Shown here: positions 37,560 through 49,312 of the stretch, one piece after another
Numbering within the stretch: position 1 is the first letter of the stretch
Layout: every line of letters begins with the position of its first letter
Source of the DNA: Karalla daura
Lineage: Eukaryota > Chordata > Actinopteri > Chaetodontiformes > Leiognathidae
Direction: 5' to 3'
Assembly (NCBI GenBank): GCA_029224185.1
Contig: CM055207.1
Location: forward strand, 9,527,073 to 9,591,072
Length of the DNA stretch: 64,000 nt
Translations under genes and position numbers: made by a program
The notes under the pieces: model-generated
The model's database searches: none
The model's input: the letters and a program-made list of their open reading frames with translations, nothing else
What the model was told of the DNA's origin: nothing

Positions 37560-39329
37560 AAGTGATCTATTGGAATACGCTGCAAATTACATTACGTGAC
37601 ATTTATTTTGTAAACTGTGGTGTGAAAGTCTACAGTTTTAAAGAATCCCCCCCTCGACACTAGTCATCAGTTGCATTAGCACATATGGACCGGCGGGCTT
37701 CACCCTGAAGCAGCACTGCCAAACACACACACACACACATACACACACACACAGTATGTCTCAGAGTGCACAGACATACCCCTCGCTGGCACTGGTACTG
37801 CACTGGGACTGGCAGCGCTGGCCCTGTCTCTGGATCAGTGAAATCCTGTTTAGCCACCCCCCGGCCTTCAGGGAGTGTCTGCCATCCAATTCTGGCCAAA
37901 TCATGGCCTGTTTAACACCTCACCACCTGCTATGTTTGTCTGGGCGAGTGTGTGAGGAACAGAAACGTGTGTGAGTGTATGCAAATGCATGTGTATGTGT
38001 TCAGAGAAGAGCAGAGAAATGTGTGATGACTGTGAGTGTATTTTGACCACAGGAGCGACCTCATTCTGTCGAGCACACATGCTCTTTCTAGGGAGCTTTT
38101 TCCAACATTTGTGACCCCCCCCCGTCATTTGCCCACACACAACAAACAAATATATATTTTAACTAAATGGTTTCACAGTGGCCAGTGCAGGGATTCAACC
38201 TTAATGCAAGTCATCAGCACGCAACGTGATTAATGGTGATGATTCCACCTGTCACACGAGAGCAGTTAAAGACCCTGTAAAACAGATTGCTCACCCTCCC
38301 CCGAAATATTCCTCTCCATTCTCCTCCCTGGCCTCCGTCAGAGGACACACGAAAACATTAAACCTGACGGACAAAAACGTTGCGCGTGAATGATGGTTGT
38401 GTTTTCTGAAAGTGGTTCTCTCCGGTGCATAGCATTCCCTAACAGACGTATTAATCAAAGAGACTCCGCTCGCGGCCATTTGGGAATGCATGCGTACGCA
38501 GCCATTCCTGCACACATCAACGTCGCCTCTGCTTGAAGTGTCACACTCGATGAAAGCCACAGGCAGACACGTTCTACCTGCTGGATCCAAATTACCGTAA
38601 AATACTTCCTCTCATGGAAACAAAACTGGAGAATTCTGCCTTCATGGACACTGTGAAAAGGGTTTCTTTTTGCCTTTTTTTTGCATCACTGTTGAATCAT
38701 GAGGCGCAGAAGATGCTGCAGGTTTCCCAAAGCTGAGAGAACTGTGAGAACTCCCAAGATGAAGATAAAGTGCTTTGAATTGCAAACAAACAGGGCTTTG
38801 GTGGAGAGAGGCAGAGAGGGAATCAATGCGGGGAATGATGGTGAAGCTGCAGCCTCAATTGCTCCTCATATTCACCGGCTCATTAAAACGATGACCAGGT
38901 GAGAGAAAAATGCAGCAACACGGCACACATACATACGAGAGGGAGGGTGACGTACCTATATACTGCTTTAAAACTGTGATTCAACATCCACTGTCACACA
39001 AGTGACAGAGTGAGAGCTATGAAGGCATTTATGGAAGCATTTGACATCATAATAATGTCTATTAATAGAAAATAGAATGGTGTCAGCAGAGCACTCGACT
39101 ACATTACCATCACTGTGCTGTAAGTGCCAAACCAGAGAGTAAATTATAACGTACGTGCTGCTATTTAAGGGGGTACACATTTTCATAACACCAGCCTTAA
39201 TCAGTTACTTGTATTATAAAGATGTAAGATAAAATGCACACAATCTAGAGGATTGCACTGAAAACACTGTTAGTATAACAGGAATAGAAAAAAAAAAACA
39301 AATGGCACAGCTATATTTTAGCTCAGCGC
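37560..39329. other. Intronic DNA, nothing recognised
   Basis: Holds (CA)n at 37722 and a C-run near 38106. A plus-strand stretch at 38185-38210 (cagggattcaacc) weakly resembles a SINE head but is too short to call. Confidence 0.5.
37722..37753. repeat. (CA)n microsatellite
   Basis: About 16 CA units with one t interruption at 37740. Confidence 0.95.
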
Positions 39330-39750
39330 TTACGAAAGGCTACGTTAATTAGAGCCGAGTTGTAGCGTGCTGGCCGCTACCACATTATTGAGGTCAACGC
39401 TCAGGCTGCAAATGGCAACCTCGCCTTGTCGCCGCTGACAAATGAGACGGTGGCCAGAGTTTAAGAAATGACAAATTGCGCGGCGCACCTTAATCCGGTT
39501 TACACGGCAACGGCGGCCGACATCACAGCCCTTCGCCGCACTGCCGGGTGGCTGATCTCTCCCTTTGTGCCCGAGGACCAAAACCAGCCATTGTCACGGG
39601 AAAAAAGGACAACCCCATTGAAATAAACTACGCTCGGCGTAAACAAGCTGTCAGAAAGTGATGCTGAGTTCTGGTAATGGTTAACGCGGCCTCTCTGACA
39701 AGACGGGACGACAGCTTTGCTGCGACACCCCGGACCAGCCCGCAGTCTTT
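39330..39750. promoter_or_regulatory. CpG-dense, non-repetitive block; candidate regulatory element
   Basis: Roughly 30 CpG dinucleotides in about 400 bp, with clusters such as gcgcggcgcac near 39478 and acggcaacggcggccgac near 39508, in a genome window that is otherwise CpG-poor. No long frame or repeat explains it. Possible readings are an alternative nrg3 promoter, an unmethylated enhancer, or a conserved noncoding element. Confidence 0.35.
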
Positions 39751-40980
39751 ATTGCTGTCAGACAGGAGGGTGTTTCAGCCAAAATTGGGAACTTCTGTCA
39801 CAGCCTCTGCTTGTCACGCTTACCATTTTCATTCTCGTAGCGGGAAAGGTCAAGTATGACTGTGCACCGTGCAGATTATGAGTATGGGTGTACACTGGCT
39901 GGGGCACACAACCTGCAATCACTTTCAAAGATGTTATTGATGTTTTATTTACCGGAGCGCTACTGGGAGATATAAGTTGAAAACAGGTGAGTTCATACCT
40001 CGGGTGAGCAACATAAAGAGGACTGTGAAAGTCTACAGATTCGTTTCAGGACAGAGGGGTTGTTAGAAAAGATGATTCTAAAAATACCGATCATTTCTCC
40101 AGGCTCCTACAGATCAGTTTGGTAGGATATTGATCCTCACACTGCAGTGTTCAAAATCTTGATTGGGTCTTTTTTTTTTTTCCTAGTGACACTGAAGAAC
40201 TTGACATTTGTAGCAGACAGAGCGGAGTGGATGGGGTTTACATTTAGTGCGCACAGAGGGATTAGTGTCTCGCTTTAATAGGACAAAATGTCTGATGCTG
40301 ATGGACACGTTGGCTGTTACACTGCTTGGATCAGCAATCCTGTGGGACAAACACTTGCCAGCAAATGATAAAAAGATTGCTCTGGATAGTATTAATGTCA
40401 AACTCGCTTGATTGCTTGTGCTGAACGCAATCCTTGAAATGGATGTAAAGTCGTCTTTAACTGAAAGTGGTCTCATTGTAAAGAACTGGTGATTATAATC
40501 TCCTTTTCACAAAAAGCCGGGATGAGATAAAGTTCATTCCTTTGTGACACTCTGCTGTGTGAAAGATATTTCTACAAAGACTCAGGAGCACTTTGTAAAT
40601 CCACTGTTTGTTAACCCAAATGATAGCAATCTGTTTTTACTTGCTTTTCACACACCTTCATAACTTTTTCAGAGTCTGGAAAGATATATGAGAAAAAAAA
40701 GGGTGCGACGACTTTTCTCTCCTCAAAACCTTTGGTCAACTTTAATTTTGTTGAAACAAATAAGAAAAAAAAACTCACAAGCTAGAGAGGGGGCTGATGT
40801 CTGTGCTTTAACGCTGTCTGCTGACAATGACTCCACGACTGATACAGTTCTATATATACAATTCTATATTGTTTGTATTTCTGACCTTCTACTTATCTCA
40901 AGTTGCCTTTTGGGATAAACATGCATATATAAATATATACATCATACTTGCATGTAGGGAGGCAAAGCAAACAGAGCTCT
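39751..40980. other. Intronic DNA, nothing recognised
   Basis: Short frames only. T-run at 40170-40181. Confidence 0.5.
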
Positions 40981-40983
40981 AGT

Positions 40984-41060
40984 ATCAGAATAGTATCAGT
41001 ATCAGCAGATACCCAAGTTCAACAGTATCGGGATCGGATCGTAACTGAAAAATTTTGGAT
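40984..41060. repeat. Fragment of a gtatcag/ggatcgg-rich dispersed repeat
   Basis: Repeated gtatcag units lead into gtatcgggatcggatcgtaa and 'ggatccgtacccctaa'. This closely resembles a dispersed repeat I recognise from fish genomes (gtatcggtatcgg cores followed by a gtatcggtgcatccctaa-type end). It abuts the L2-like remnant. Confidence 0.6.
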
Positions 41061-41159
41061 CCGTACCCCTAACACACCAATGCATTCTTCCGATGCCGCC
41101 TGTGTGGCTCTCTGAGACAGTCTCCTCACTTCCGAACCCTGCTGCCACCCATGACAGCC

Positions 41160-41525
41160 ATCCAGTGCTAAGCATAAGTAAGACAGAGGAGCTGGTAGAG
41201 GATTTCTAACAAATCCAGTGACACCTGTCAGCGCAAAGTGTGAGCGAGGGGGGCGATGGTACACATAAATAAACTGGTCAGGCTGCCTGGACTGTTAACA
41301 TGGAAGTATTAGAAGACAGAGGGCAGTGAACAATGTTCTGCTTGGGAAGGCTGAGGTCTTTGTGTGCGTACACCATGTTGGAGTCTGTCAATCATCGGCA
41401 GAGCCCGGTCTTCACAGCTGTGGACTCAGGATGTTGCAAGAGACTGCAGGGCATAGGAGTGTGTGCTGGAAGACTGTACATAGAGCAGATGGGATTACTG
41501 AACAGTAAAAACAATAAAAAAAAGG
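41160..41525 (+). pseudogene. L2-like non-LTR retrotransposon remnant, copy A (reverse transcriptase)
   Basis: One plus-strand frame, broken by stops, reads SKTEELVEDF from 41177 (compare the EELVVDFR motif of L2/Rex-type reverse transcriptases). Exactly 36 codons on, in the same frame, it reads WTVNMEVLEDRGQ, then a stop, then LGRLRSL and TML. In L2-type enzymes this is the LDWTxNTxxLxKKGQ and RLRSFNVC...ML region. SPVFTAVDSGC follows where the family has SVLFYAVVCWG. The spacing and order of four motifs make the call firm. The copy is dead, with several stops and no 5' part. Confidence 0.75.
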
Positions 41526-41543
41526 AAAAAAGACATATGAGAT

Positions 41544-42035
41544 TATCCATCCATTACTTAAAAACGAAAATGTGAACAGAAACTGGTAATAGAAACACCT
41601 ACATTTAGAAAAACCTCTTACATACCGCAAAAATTTTCTTGTTTTTCATTTTCATGTTTTTTCTGGCACGTCGATATAAAAATGTATTGCCATGGAAACG
41701 TTTCTTTTACATCTGACATAATGAAATCAATGTTCCAAAACCATGTATTTTGTGGGACAGGGGACAGGTTTTTATGGGAATTATGGGATGTCACAGGATC
41801 AGATGTCTCGGCTCATATGCAAATCAGGTAGCAGTTGTACTTTTGTAGTTTTCAATTAGCCTAAACATAAACAATTCTGGACATCTTTTGGAAGGAAACT
41901 GCATTATGCAAAGATTATCACAGACACGGTGAGAACTTACAAAGACGCTCAGTCCGAAATTGATCGGAACCAGGGACCTTCTTAGTGTGAGGAAAGGGTG
42001 CAATCCACAAAGCTACCACGCTGCCTACAATACTA
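41544..42035 (-). mobile_element. Degenerate SINE between the two L2-like copies (head clear, tail possible)
   Basis: The right end (41930-42030) is a clear reverse-complemented SINE head: aattgatcggaaccagggac, 'cttcttagtgtgagg', then gcaatccacaaagctaccac. A possible tail, atccatccattac, lies at 41545-41557 with the correct orientation, but the middle cannot be matched, so the two ends may be independent. Confidence 0.55.
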
Positions 42036-42037
42036 CA

Positions 42038-42420
42038 AACTGGTCAGGCTGACTGGACTGTTAACATGGGAGCATCAGAAGACAGAGGGCAGAGAAGAAG
42101 AGCATTATGCTTGGGAGAATGAGGCCTTTTTGTGCGTACACCATGTTGGATTCTGTCAATCATCTGCAGCACCCTGGGCTCCGCAGCTGTGGACTTGGGA
42201 TGTTGTACGGTGCAAGAATGCTGTGGATTCAGGTGGGATTACTTGAACGGTGAGAAGACTGGGCGTAAGTGAGATTAGTATTCTAAAAAAAAATATGGAG
42301 AATGGATGTGTTGGAGAAGGGCAGAGAGTCTGCCTCACCATTCAAGATACAACAGAGAGCATATTAGAGGCTCATTTGTGTTGACAGCAATCAGACTGTG
42401 GAATGGTTCCAACCCAAACA
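42038..42420 (+). pseudogene. L2-like non-LTR retrotransposon remnant, copy B (reverse transcriptase, C-terminus)
   Basis: Begins with the same DWTVNM...EDRGQ segment as copy A and shows about 85-90% identity by eye over some 170 bases. It continues further 3': in frame around 42328-42405 it reads REHIRGSFVLTAIRLWN, matching the conserved YR.SFxPTAxRLxN end of L2/CR1-group enzymes. Stops and frameshifts are present. Sequence up to about 42630 may be the element's 3' UTR. Confidence 0.75.
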
Positions 42421-42639
42421 GACTCGGCCAATTAACAGGGTGCTGAGGCAGGATGCTTTCACCGCCCTTATGAACTATTCAGGATATTTTTCCCCCCCGA
42501 CTTCATATTCTTCCACTTTTTCTGCACGCTGCACAAAACTCAGAAGTCTCTTCTTGTATCTGCCCCTATTTGGCACATTTCCACTTCACACTTATTTTTA
42601 TCTTGTGCTTTCACTTCAAGAATAACATACAGCGTCCGC

Positions 42640-44314
42640 AGGGTTGGAATTTTGATTCCACGTTACGTTAGAGTGTTCTTGCTCTGTAATGGCATGTACG
42701 CTTCCTTGTGAGCTTTAGTTTTCAAAAACAACTGTGGCTACAACATTTTCATTTTGTTATTCTTGATTTGGTTGAAACTGTGCTGACCTTCATGTCATGC
42801 CTCCCACTCTGTACATAATTATTCCCACTATAATCAAAATAATCCACTGTTATGAATTAATAGCGGAGCAAGGCAAAAAAAAAAGCATCATTAAAAATGT
42901 CCTTTTTCATATGAATTTCCGTGACTTTAGCTCGACTAAGTCCTGTTTGAGATGGAAGGTGTGAAAATATGGCTCGCAGTGACCATCAGCCTATGCTTTA
43001 TTACCTCACACCAGCCTGCACTGGGCCCATGCAGAGCAGCTAAGAAAAGATTGCAAGGGTGCTGCATGATGAGCCTCGTGGCACACACTGTAAATGACAT
43101 CATATTAAGAGCTACAAAGCTCCCCGCTGACCAATCAGCGCATGCAAAAGAAACTGCCACCATAGATGAATGCAAACACATCCTCCTTTATTAGATTACT
43201 AAATAATTTAGGACTTCGAACCAGGAACATGAAACATATGCCTGACAGGATTTTCTGCACATGGAGTGGAAGAGATGTCAGCGTGACTGGTGCCCAGAGA
43301 AACCACAGTCATCTGTTTACTCCCTCCCAGCAAGCATTTTTCCCTGGCGTTCAGAGGGGTGCAGACAGTGATGAACAAAGACAGAATTAGTGCAGAAATT
43401 TTACATGTCGGCACCGTCAGACTGACTATGAGCTCATTACTCGCCGGTCATTGCTGTTTTTACTCAATGCTAATGTGACAGATCCCGTTCCCAGTCTTAT
43501 CTTGAAGTCATTATCCAGGACTTTTCCTGGACAGTATGACATGCCATATGCTTACACATATAGCCCTCATGCTTTGGAGTTATGTCATTTTCTACAGTTG
43601 CACCTTGCATTTTGGACATTTACCAAAATCTCTTTAGCCATATCCTAATGTCTTTGGAGTTTTGAAATTGGAGTTTTTCCAAATTTTTTCTCTCATTTTC
43701 TATGCATATTCTCACTGACTTTCAAGGTTTTCCAGGATGCATTGGAAGCCTGTAATCTCATTCATCTATTCAATCTGATCTAAAGCCCTTATCGTCAGCT
43801 CTCCAGTCGAGTTCCGTTGTGTCACCTTGCCGTTACCTTTACCCTTTAAATCCCGTCGCTCTCTATCTATCCACTCGGCTGCTATGGGGACCGAATGCTA
43901 CTGTAACAGGCTTACAGTGTGTATTTCATGCCTAAAGAGTGTCACCAAGAGGCAACGTTCACAGCGCGCCTCCTGACGACATGCATTACCCTGACCACCA
44001 GCTGCTTGGGAAATAAACAGGGCTAATGTATGTGCAGTGCTCAGCTGGAAAAATCAGCCCATGCACAGAGAAAAAGGCGCCGCGACAGAGGTAAACACAT
44101 CAGCACGACAGCATTTACATCTTGCTTATAGCGGTTGCCGTAATTCAACAAATATCTGTCAGGGCGGCGCACTTTCTAAATCACAAAGAATACACCCTAC
44201 AGTAAAGCCATGTGCAGCTTTTAGTGAAGCAGAACCTTGTGCATACAAGCACAGAGCAGCCCAGCCCTCTGCAGCCATCAATCCACAGCAGAGAGGCTGA
44301 CTGCAGCCCGCCTG
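42640..44314. other. Intronic DNA, nothing recognised
   Basis: Only short frames (up to about 87 codons) and an A-run near 42876. Confidence 0.5.
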
Positions 44315-44316
44315 CC

Positions 44317-44364
<48 letters not shown>

Positions 44365-44376
44365 CGCCTCTCTCCC
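44315..44376. repeat. (CT)n microsatellite
   Basis: About 60 bp of almost uninterrupted pyrimidine, with a core of around 18 CT units at 44329-44355. Confidence 0.96.
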
Positions 44377-44698
44377 CCTGTACCAGAATTAATTTCTCCC
44401 CAGAGCTGATAGGCTACGCTCTACTGCAGCCAATCCATATAATTAGGCCGTCAGCAATGTAAACCCCTGGCTCAGACTTCAAGTCCATTTCAATATTAGG
44501 TGCAGACGTGACAATGGCTTCATCAAATGTGAGTTTTTCCCTGCATTAATTTGATAAATCGTTCTTTCTTAACTCTGTGTGTGGCTTATCACCACACACA
44601 ACCGGCTAATGTTGTCCCGCTCCAACACTGGCTCGTCTCTCTGGGCACAGGGGAATTATTCTCTTCTTCTACCGCACGCGGCCCATCTTCTTCTGGGC

Positions 44699-44724
44699 TT
44701 TATTTATTTATTTATTTATTTTTA
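44699..44724. repeat. (TTTA)n microsatellite
   Basis: About six ttta units. A shorter copy lies at 45069-45086. Confidence 0.92.
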
Positions 44725-44869
44725 CGATGCATTTAGTTTCTCATTACTAATGAATCACTCCGCAAGTGTTTTAATGGGTATTTAATGTCGCCGGATGTGG
44801 AAACAAAGGTGAACGCCCCTCTACGTGTCAGCCCTCCTCTTTCTCTTCGTTGTTACATAACCGTTTTTC

Positions 44870-44990
44870 CTCCTTGAGCCAATTATGCACGGTTTTGACG
44901 GCCGATCTAGCGCCATATGGCGACAGCTCTCTTAATCACTACCTCCCAGAGAACCGCTGCGTGACAGCCCGCGTGTCAAAATCACCATCA
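44870..44990. promoter_or_regulatory. Candidate conserved noncoding element with CGCCATATGGCG palindrome
   Basis: Unique block containing agccaattatgcac (homeodomain/POU-like cores) and a perfect 12-base palindrome at 44911-44922 with a CATATG E-box at its centre. Several CpGs follow. Function is inferred from motif texture only. Confidence 0.25.
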
Positions 44991-45406
44991 AAACGGTGAG
45001 GCGTGGAGAAGAAGTGAGGGCTGGGTGTTGAGCGGTGTCTGCGTACGCGCGTGTGTTTTTCTCCCCCGGTTATTTATTTATTTATTATGCTTTTTGGAAG
45101 GCTGGGTGTGTGGCAGAGGGTGGGAGGCGGGCGGCGAGGAGAAAGGGAAAAATTAGCCAGAGAAAACAAAGTCAATGAGGCATGAAGGAGGCTTCCCTCT
45201 CCTGCGTTGTGTTTGGGTGAGGTGGCAGTGCCTCCTCAGTCACTGTTACTGCCACTCCGGGGGGCGAAGATAGACAGGCTCGAGGGGGCGGTGGGAGGAG
45301 GGTATCTTCTGGTGGGCGAACAGCCGGGCTCTAACAGGATTCTGCGTGTTTACTTGGTCTGGCTGTGGTTGTTGACTGAAGCAACACTTGACAGCACAGG
45401 CCTCCA

Positions 45407-45432
45407 ATCCTCCTCCTCTTCCTCCTCCTCCC
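45407..45432. repeat. (TCC)n simple repeat
   Basis: About eight tcc units with one ttc variant. Confidence 0.9.
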
Positions 45433-45958
45433 TCAGCGTGTTTAAACAGACTTGTAGACTGCATTTGCATTCAACTCCCCCTCCAACCCCCGTCAGACTG
45501 GATCTCCTTGGTTTGAAAAGCACCTTTGGGATGAGGTGTCAAGAGGCCATGTTGTATACACCACTACAATATCAGGGTTCGAAGCTATTACAATCACAAT
45601 GACGCGCTTTGTGCATTGACTGATTACCACTGGGGGAGAGGGGAATAGCCTACATCGGGCCCAATCCCCTTGTTAGACATATTTACTTGTAGAAATGTAT
45701 GATAATAGCAATGTGATCCTTAGTGCACAAAGGACACACAAACAATTCTGTTTGCTGAGAAAGAGATCAGGTTTTTACAGTAAAAGCAAGATGTTGCTGA
45801 ATTAAAATTAACATGAGAACTGCAGATGCATTGAAAATTATCATGGCTGCTTCTGAAAGACACAATGTAAATCCGGTTGTTTATCCATATAAACATGCAC
45901 ACACACGAGAAATGCCAAAATGCTGACAAACGTCACGTTGTGTCACATTTGCCAACTT

Positions 45959-45980
45959 CCTCTCTCTCTCTCTCTCTCTC
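45959..45980. repeat. (CT)n microsatellite
   Basis: Ten to eleven CT units. Confidence 0.95.
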
Positions 45981-46577
45981 GAATCATCTGCTGTAACTGT
46001 GTCAACACTGACAGGCAACCAAATGAAATGCACCACGAGTCAGACTAGAATTCATCTGGGTTAGGAAATTGCTGGACACATAAGAGATAAGTTAACACAG
46101 CTCAAAAAATATGTATAATAGAACATTTTAAAGCAATGGGCTCCAAAAGATTAAAAATCACTACTCCCCAGTGGCTGCGTGCCTCCAAATCCAAAATAAA
46201 TGCAGAAATATAACAGCATTATTATCCTTATTATAAAGGCATCCTCTTATAATCATTTGGCATGATTGCACTAACATATGCGTAATAAGCAAGCCCGGAA
46301 GTTGATTGGTCGCTTCGGGACTGCGGGCTGAAATACTGAAAAAGATGGGTGTTCCTCACATCTACAAAAGCATGATGGTAATTTATCTTCCCCCCAATCA
46401 TCTTTTCTGTTGTGATAAGTCTAACCTTCAGAGGCAGGTGTGTGGAAAAAAAAATAACATGCTTAATTATATCACTGACACAGCGGGGTTACATTGCTAT
46501 TCTGCCTTTAAAAATTACAGGTAATTAAAGAAAGGAATACATTTTAAATAATGACTTTTTGCTGCCCTCCATCTGTT

Positions 46578-46593
46578 TGTGTGTGTGTGTGTT
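46578..46593. repeat. Short (GT)n microsatellite
   Basis: Seven to eight GT units. Confidence 0.9.
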
Positions 46594-47094
46594 AATACTT
46601 ATGGGTTGGCACGTGTGAGAGACAATTAATATGCATTTCAAGAAAAAAATGGAGACTCAAGTTGAGCCACAGAATTGGAAATTAGGGCTAAGTTTACTGG
46701 ATCAATATCAGCTCCATTCAAGTTATTTGGCGTAACCTGAGGGGCTGTGGGTTCTCCAGACATACGAAAAAAATGTGGTCTATTTAAACCCAATAAATCT
46801 TTTCCTAAAGCATTGCTAGTAAATGAGCTGTGAAGCAACAAGAACAAATAAACTTTATCGTGCAGTTTCAGCATCCACAGCGAAGGGGTTGCACTTTTAC
46901 AGGCAAGGGGAAAGTCATTGTTTTTGGCCAAGAAATGGTCCGGCACAAAGCCCCTGGTAAAACTGCAGCTAGTGCTTTTTAAAGGCTTTAGAGGTATTGG
47001 TAGGCTGATGATTCTTACTTATGGACAGAGCCAAGCTCATAGCTGTCAACCGTCAGACAGCAAGGCCAATATACTTTTATATTTTGCATTGTCT

Positions 47095-47290
47095 GTGTAT
47101 TTCCTGGATGGCGTTAGGAGCGCCTCAGTGCAAGAAGGTCCTCAGTTCAAATCCTAGTTGGACCGAGCGCCTCCTTCCTGTGTGGAGTTTGCATGCTTTG
47201 CATGCATCACATGAATTTCCTTCAAGGTTTTCCAGGCTTTCTACCACAGTTTAAACCATGCATGTTTATGTCAACTGGAGAAGCTAAATA
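47095..47290 (+). mobile_element. tRNA-derived SINE fragment (head half)
   Basis: Plus strand: cgcctcagtgcaagaaggtc, B-box-like cagttcaaatcc near 47143-47154, 'tcctgtgtggagtttgcatg', 'ttttccaggctttctaccac', agtttaaaccatgcatgttt. The tail is lost, and a short aagctaaataaa duplication follows (47278-47304). Confidence 0.85.
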
Positions 47291-47294
47291 AAAA

Positions 47295-49160
47295 GCTAAA
47301 TAAAATCTTCCTGTTAACATTTACTGCAAAAGATAAATGGGATTATCTATTCTAATTTTATTGTATATTGTAAGCAGCAGATAAAAAATACATTAAGTAA
47401 ATCTTACAGTGACTTCATACCTTGCCAGTCGCTTGTGGCGCTTTCCATCTTTACGCTGTTTCAACATGAATAATCATGAAATCCTCTGAACCATGTCCAG
47501 GCTCTAACCTCTCTGAGTCCAGGAGTGAAGCTTAGAGAAACAAGAACCCGTGAGCTGCTCATTGATGTGAGCAGTTTGCATGCTGGCTAAGCAGAAAGTA
47601 CACAGGACAGTTTAGTCACCGTGCACTGAGGGTTAAATCCCGACTGAGTCACTATGGCTCATGTCAGAAGGCCTTAGACTTTGTCACTTCACACAACACC
47701 CTCGCCTAAGGTCAGTGTCACAGCCCTGCCAAGTGCTGACCTTTGTTCCGTTAGAGAGTGCTAAGAACTGCCCAAAGGTCTCTCTGGGTAGATCTCAGGG
47801 AGCGGGCAAGGAAACGACAACAGCCTTTAACTCTCCCAGCAAGGCCTCCCTTTCCTGTAAAGACTTTACTTTGTCAACATACAGTAGCGCTGCAGAGCAA
47901 AGCCCCTCATGATCCTAAAATCAAATCTTTGAAGGGAGGGAAGGTATCCGATCCAGGGAACAGTGTGACAGCAAAGTGACACAGGAAACAAGGAGAATCT
48001 GCCGTAGCTTTTGGCCCCAGTCAGTCGTATCACATACTACACACATTGCAGAAATGCTTCCTTTGATGCCTCTGAGCTACTATGAGTTTTACAAAGGGAA
48101 AATGATGCACTGTGCCAAGATTAGGGTCACTATAGCGAAGATAACATTTGTTTTGCGTTGTTTTTTTTTTCTGGAATTGGATTTCCTTTAAAGCAGATAT
48201 GTTTGAGTCCCTGGGCCCCAACACTGTTGTGCTTCAACCACTTTGTGAAGAAGAAAAAAAACTGCACCCTCGACAAAGGGACTGCTGGCAGGAAACAGAG
48301 GGGTATCCATTTCACCTCAGATGCTTTGAATTCCCATCGCACATAATCGGACCAGCTGATATCCTGACATCAGCAGCATATGCAACTGGGGGGACAGAAT
48401 TGCTCCCCTACATGTGGCTAAAAAATGATATTCACCACATATCTGCAAGCATTCTTTCACATAAATGTGTGAGTGAACTTGTGGTAGACTCTTGAAGGTG
48501 TTTCACCTCTGATCCAAGAGACTTTTTTTTAGTTCTGTCTGTCTGGTGAGGTAGAATGGGAGGTGACATATTTTGAAGGACCCACAATGAGTCTATTTAC
48601 CATGACTCCTTGGATAACAATGACTGGGGCAAGTGAGAATCTCTGTTTTCCTTCATTGTCACCCTAACTACAAACAGCAAATGTATGCACCTCTGGCTCT
48701 AATGAACTGTAGAGTATTTGGCAAAGGGTGTGGAATTTCATTAACTGGTTTACTTAAAGGGGGAGAAAGCGACAACAACAATTATTAGGAGTAAAGCATT
48801 GTCTAAATGACATTTGAATTTGCCTGGCTTGTATTGAGCACTGCAGTTCAGCGTGCCAAGTAGTAAATGCAATAAACAAATCTTCCTCATCTCTCATGCT
48901 AATTATTGTTTGCAGCTTCAAAGTATTCTGTGTTTGTGCTTTTGCTGTTTACTGCTACTGTCCAGACACCAATCAAGCCAAACTCTCCTGTGCACCTATC
49001 AGAAGCCTGCCTTGACCAATCAAAATGTCTCCCTGTTTACACTGAAGCGGTGTGGGAAGCAAAAGTCAGCATTTCCTGCCGAGAGAGTTATTTTTAGACT
49101 CCAGCGGCAAAAAAAAGAGCCCTGAAAAAAATGCATGTGATATTACATTTCCGACTCGCA
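47295..49160. other. Intronic DNA, nothing recognised
   Basis: Several frames of 60-115 codons overlap around 47660-48500 without domains. T-run near 48160. Confidence 0.5.
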
Positions 49161-49312
49161 CAGAGACTTGGGGGGAGGGAAAGGGGGGGAGATGAAAATG
49201 GAGGGGGTGGAGAGATATTGATGTGCGAGGGAGGTTCGAGGAGCTGGGCAGGGAAAATGGAGAGAAAAGAAAAGAGAGGGAGAGAGAAAGAAAGAAGGCA
49301 AGAGGGAGAGAC
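49160..49312. repeat. Purine-rich (G/A) tract
   Basis: G-rich blocks at 49170-49192 and 49199-49215, then 40 uninterrupted purines at 49259-49298. Charged (Arg/Glu/Lys) and Ser/Pro/Leu-rich frames on opposite strands here are composition artefacts. Confidence 0.9.

Larger units (their letters stand above)
44991..47094. other. Intronic DNA with simple repeats, no gene recognised
   Basis: Holds a TCC-rich tract at 45407-45432, (CT)10 at 45961-45980 and (GT)8 at 46578-46593. The minus-strand frame 46638-46946 (102 codons) looks less biased than its neighbours but matches no domain I know. Confidence 0.5.

Noticed and set aside
38185..38215. Possible SINE B box (gggattcaacc)
   Set aside because: No further SINE blocks on either side.
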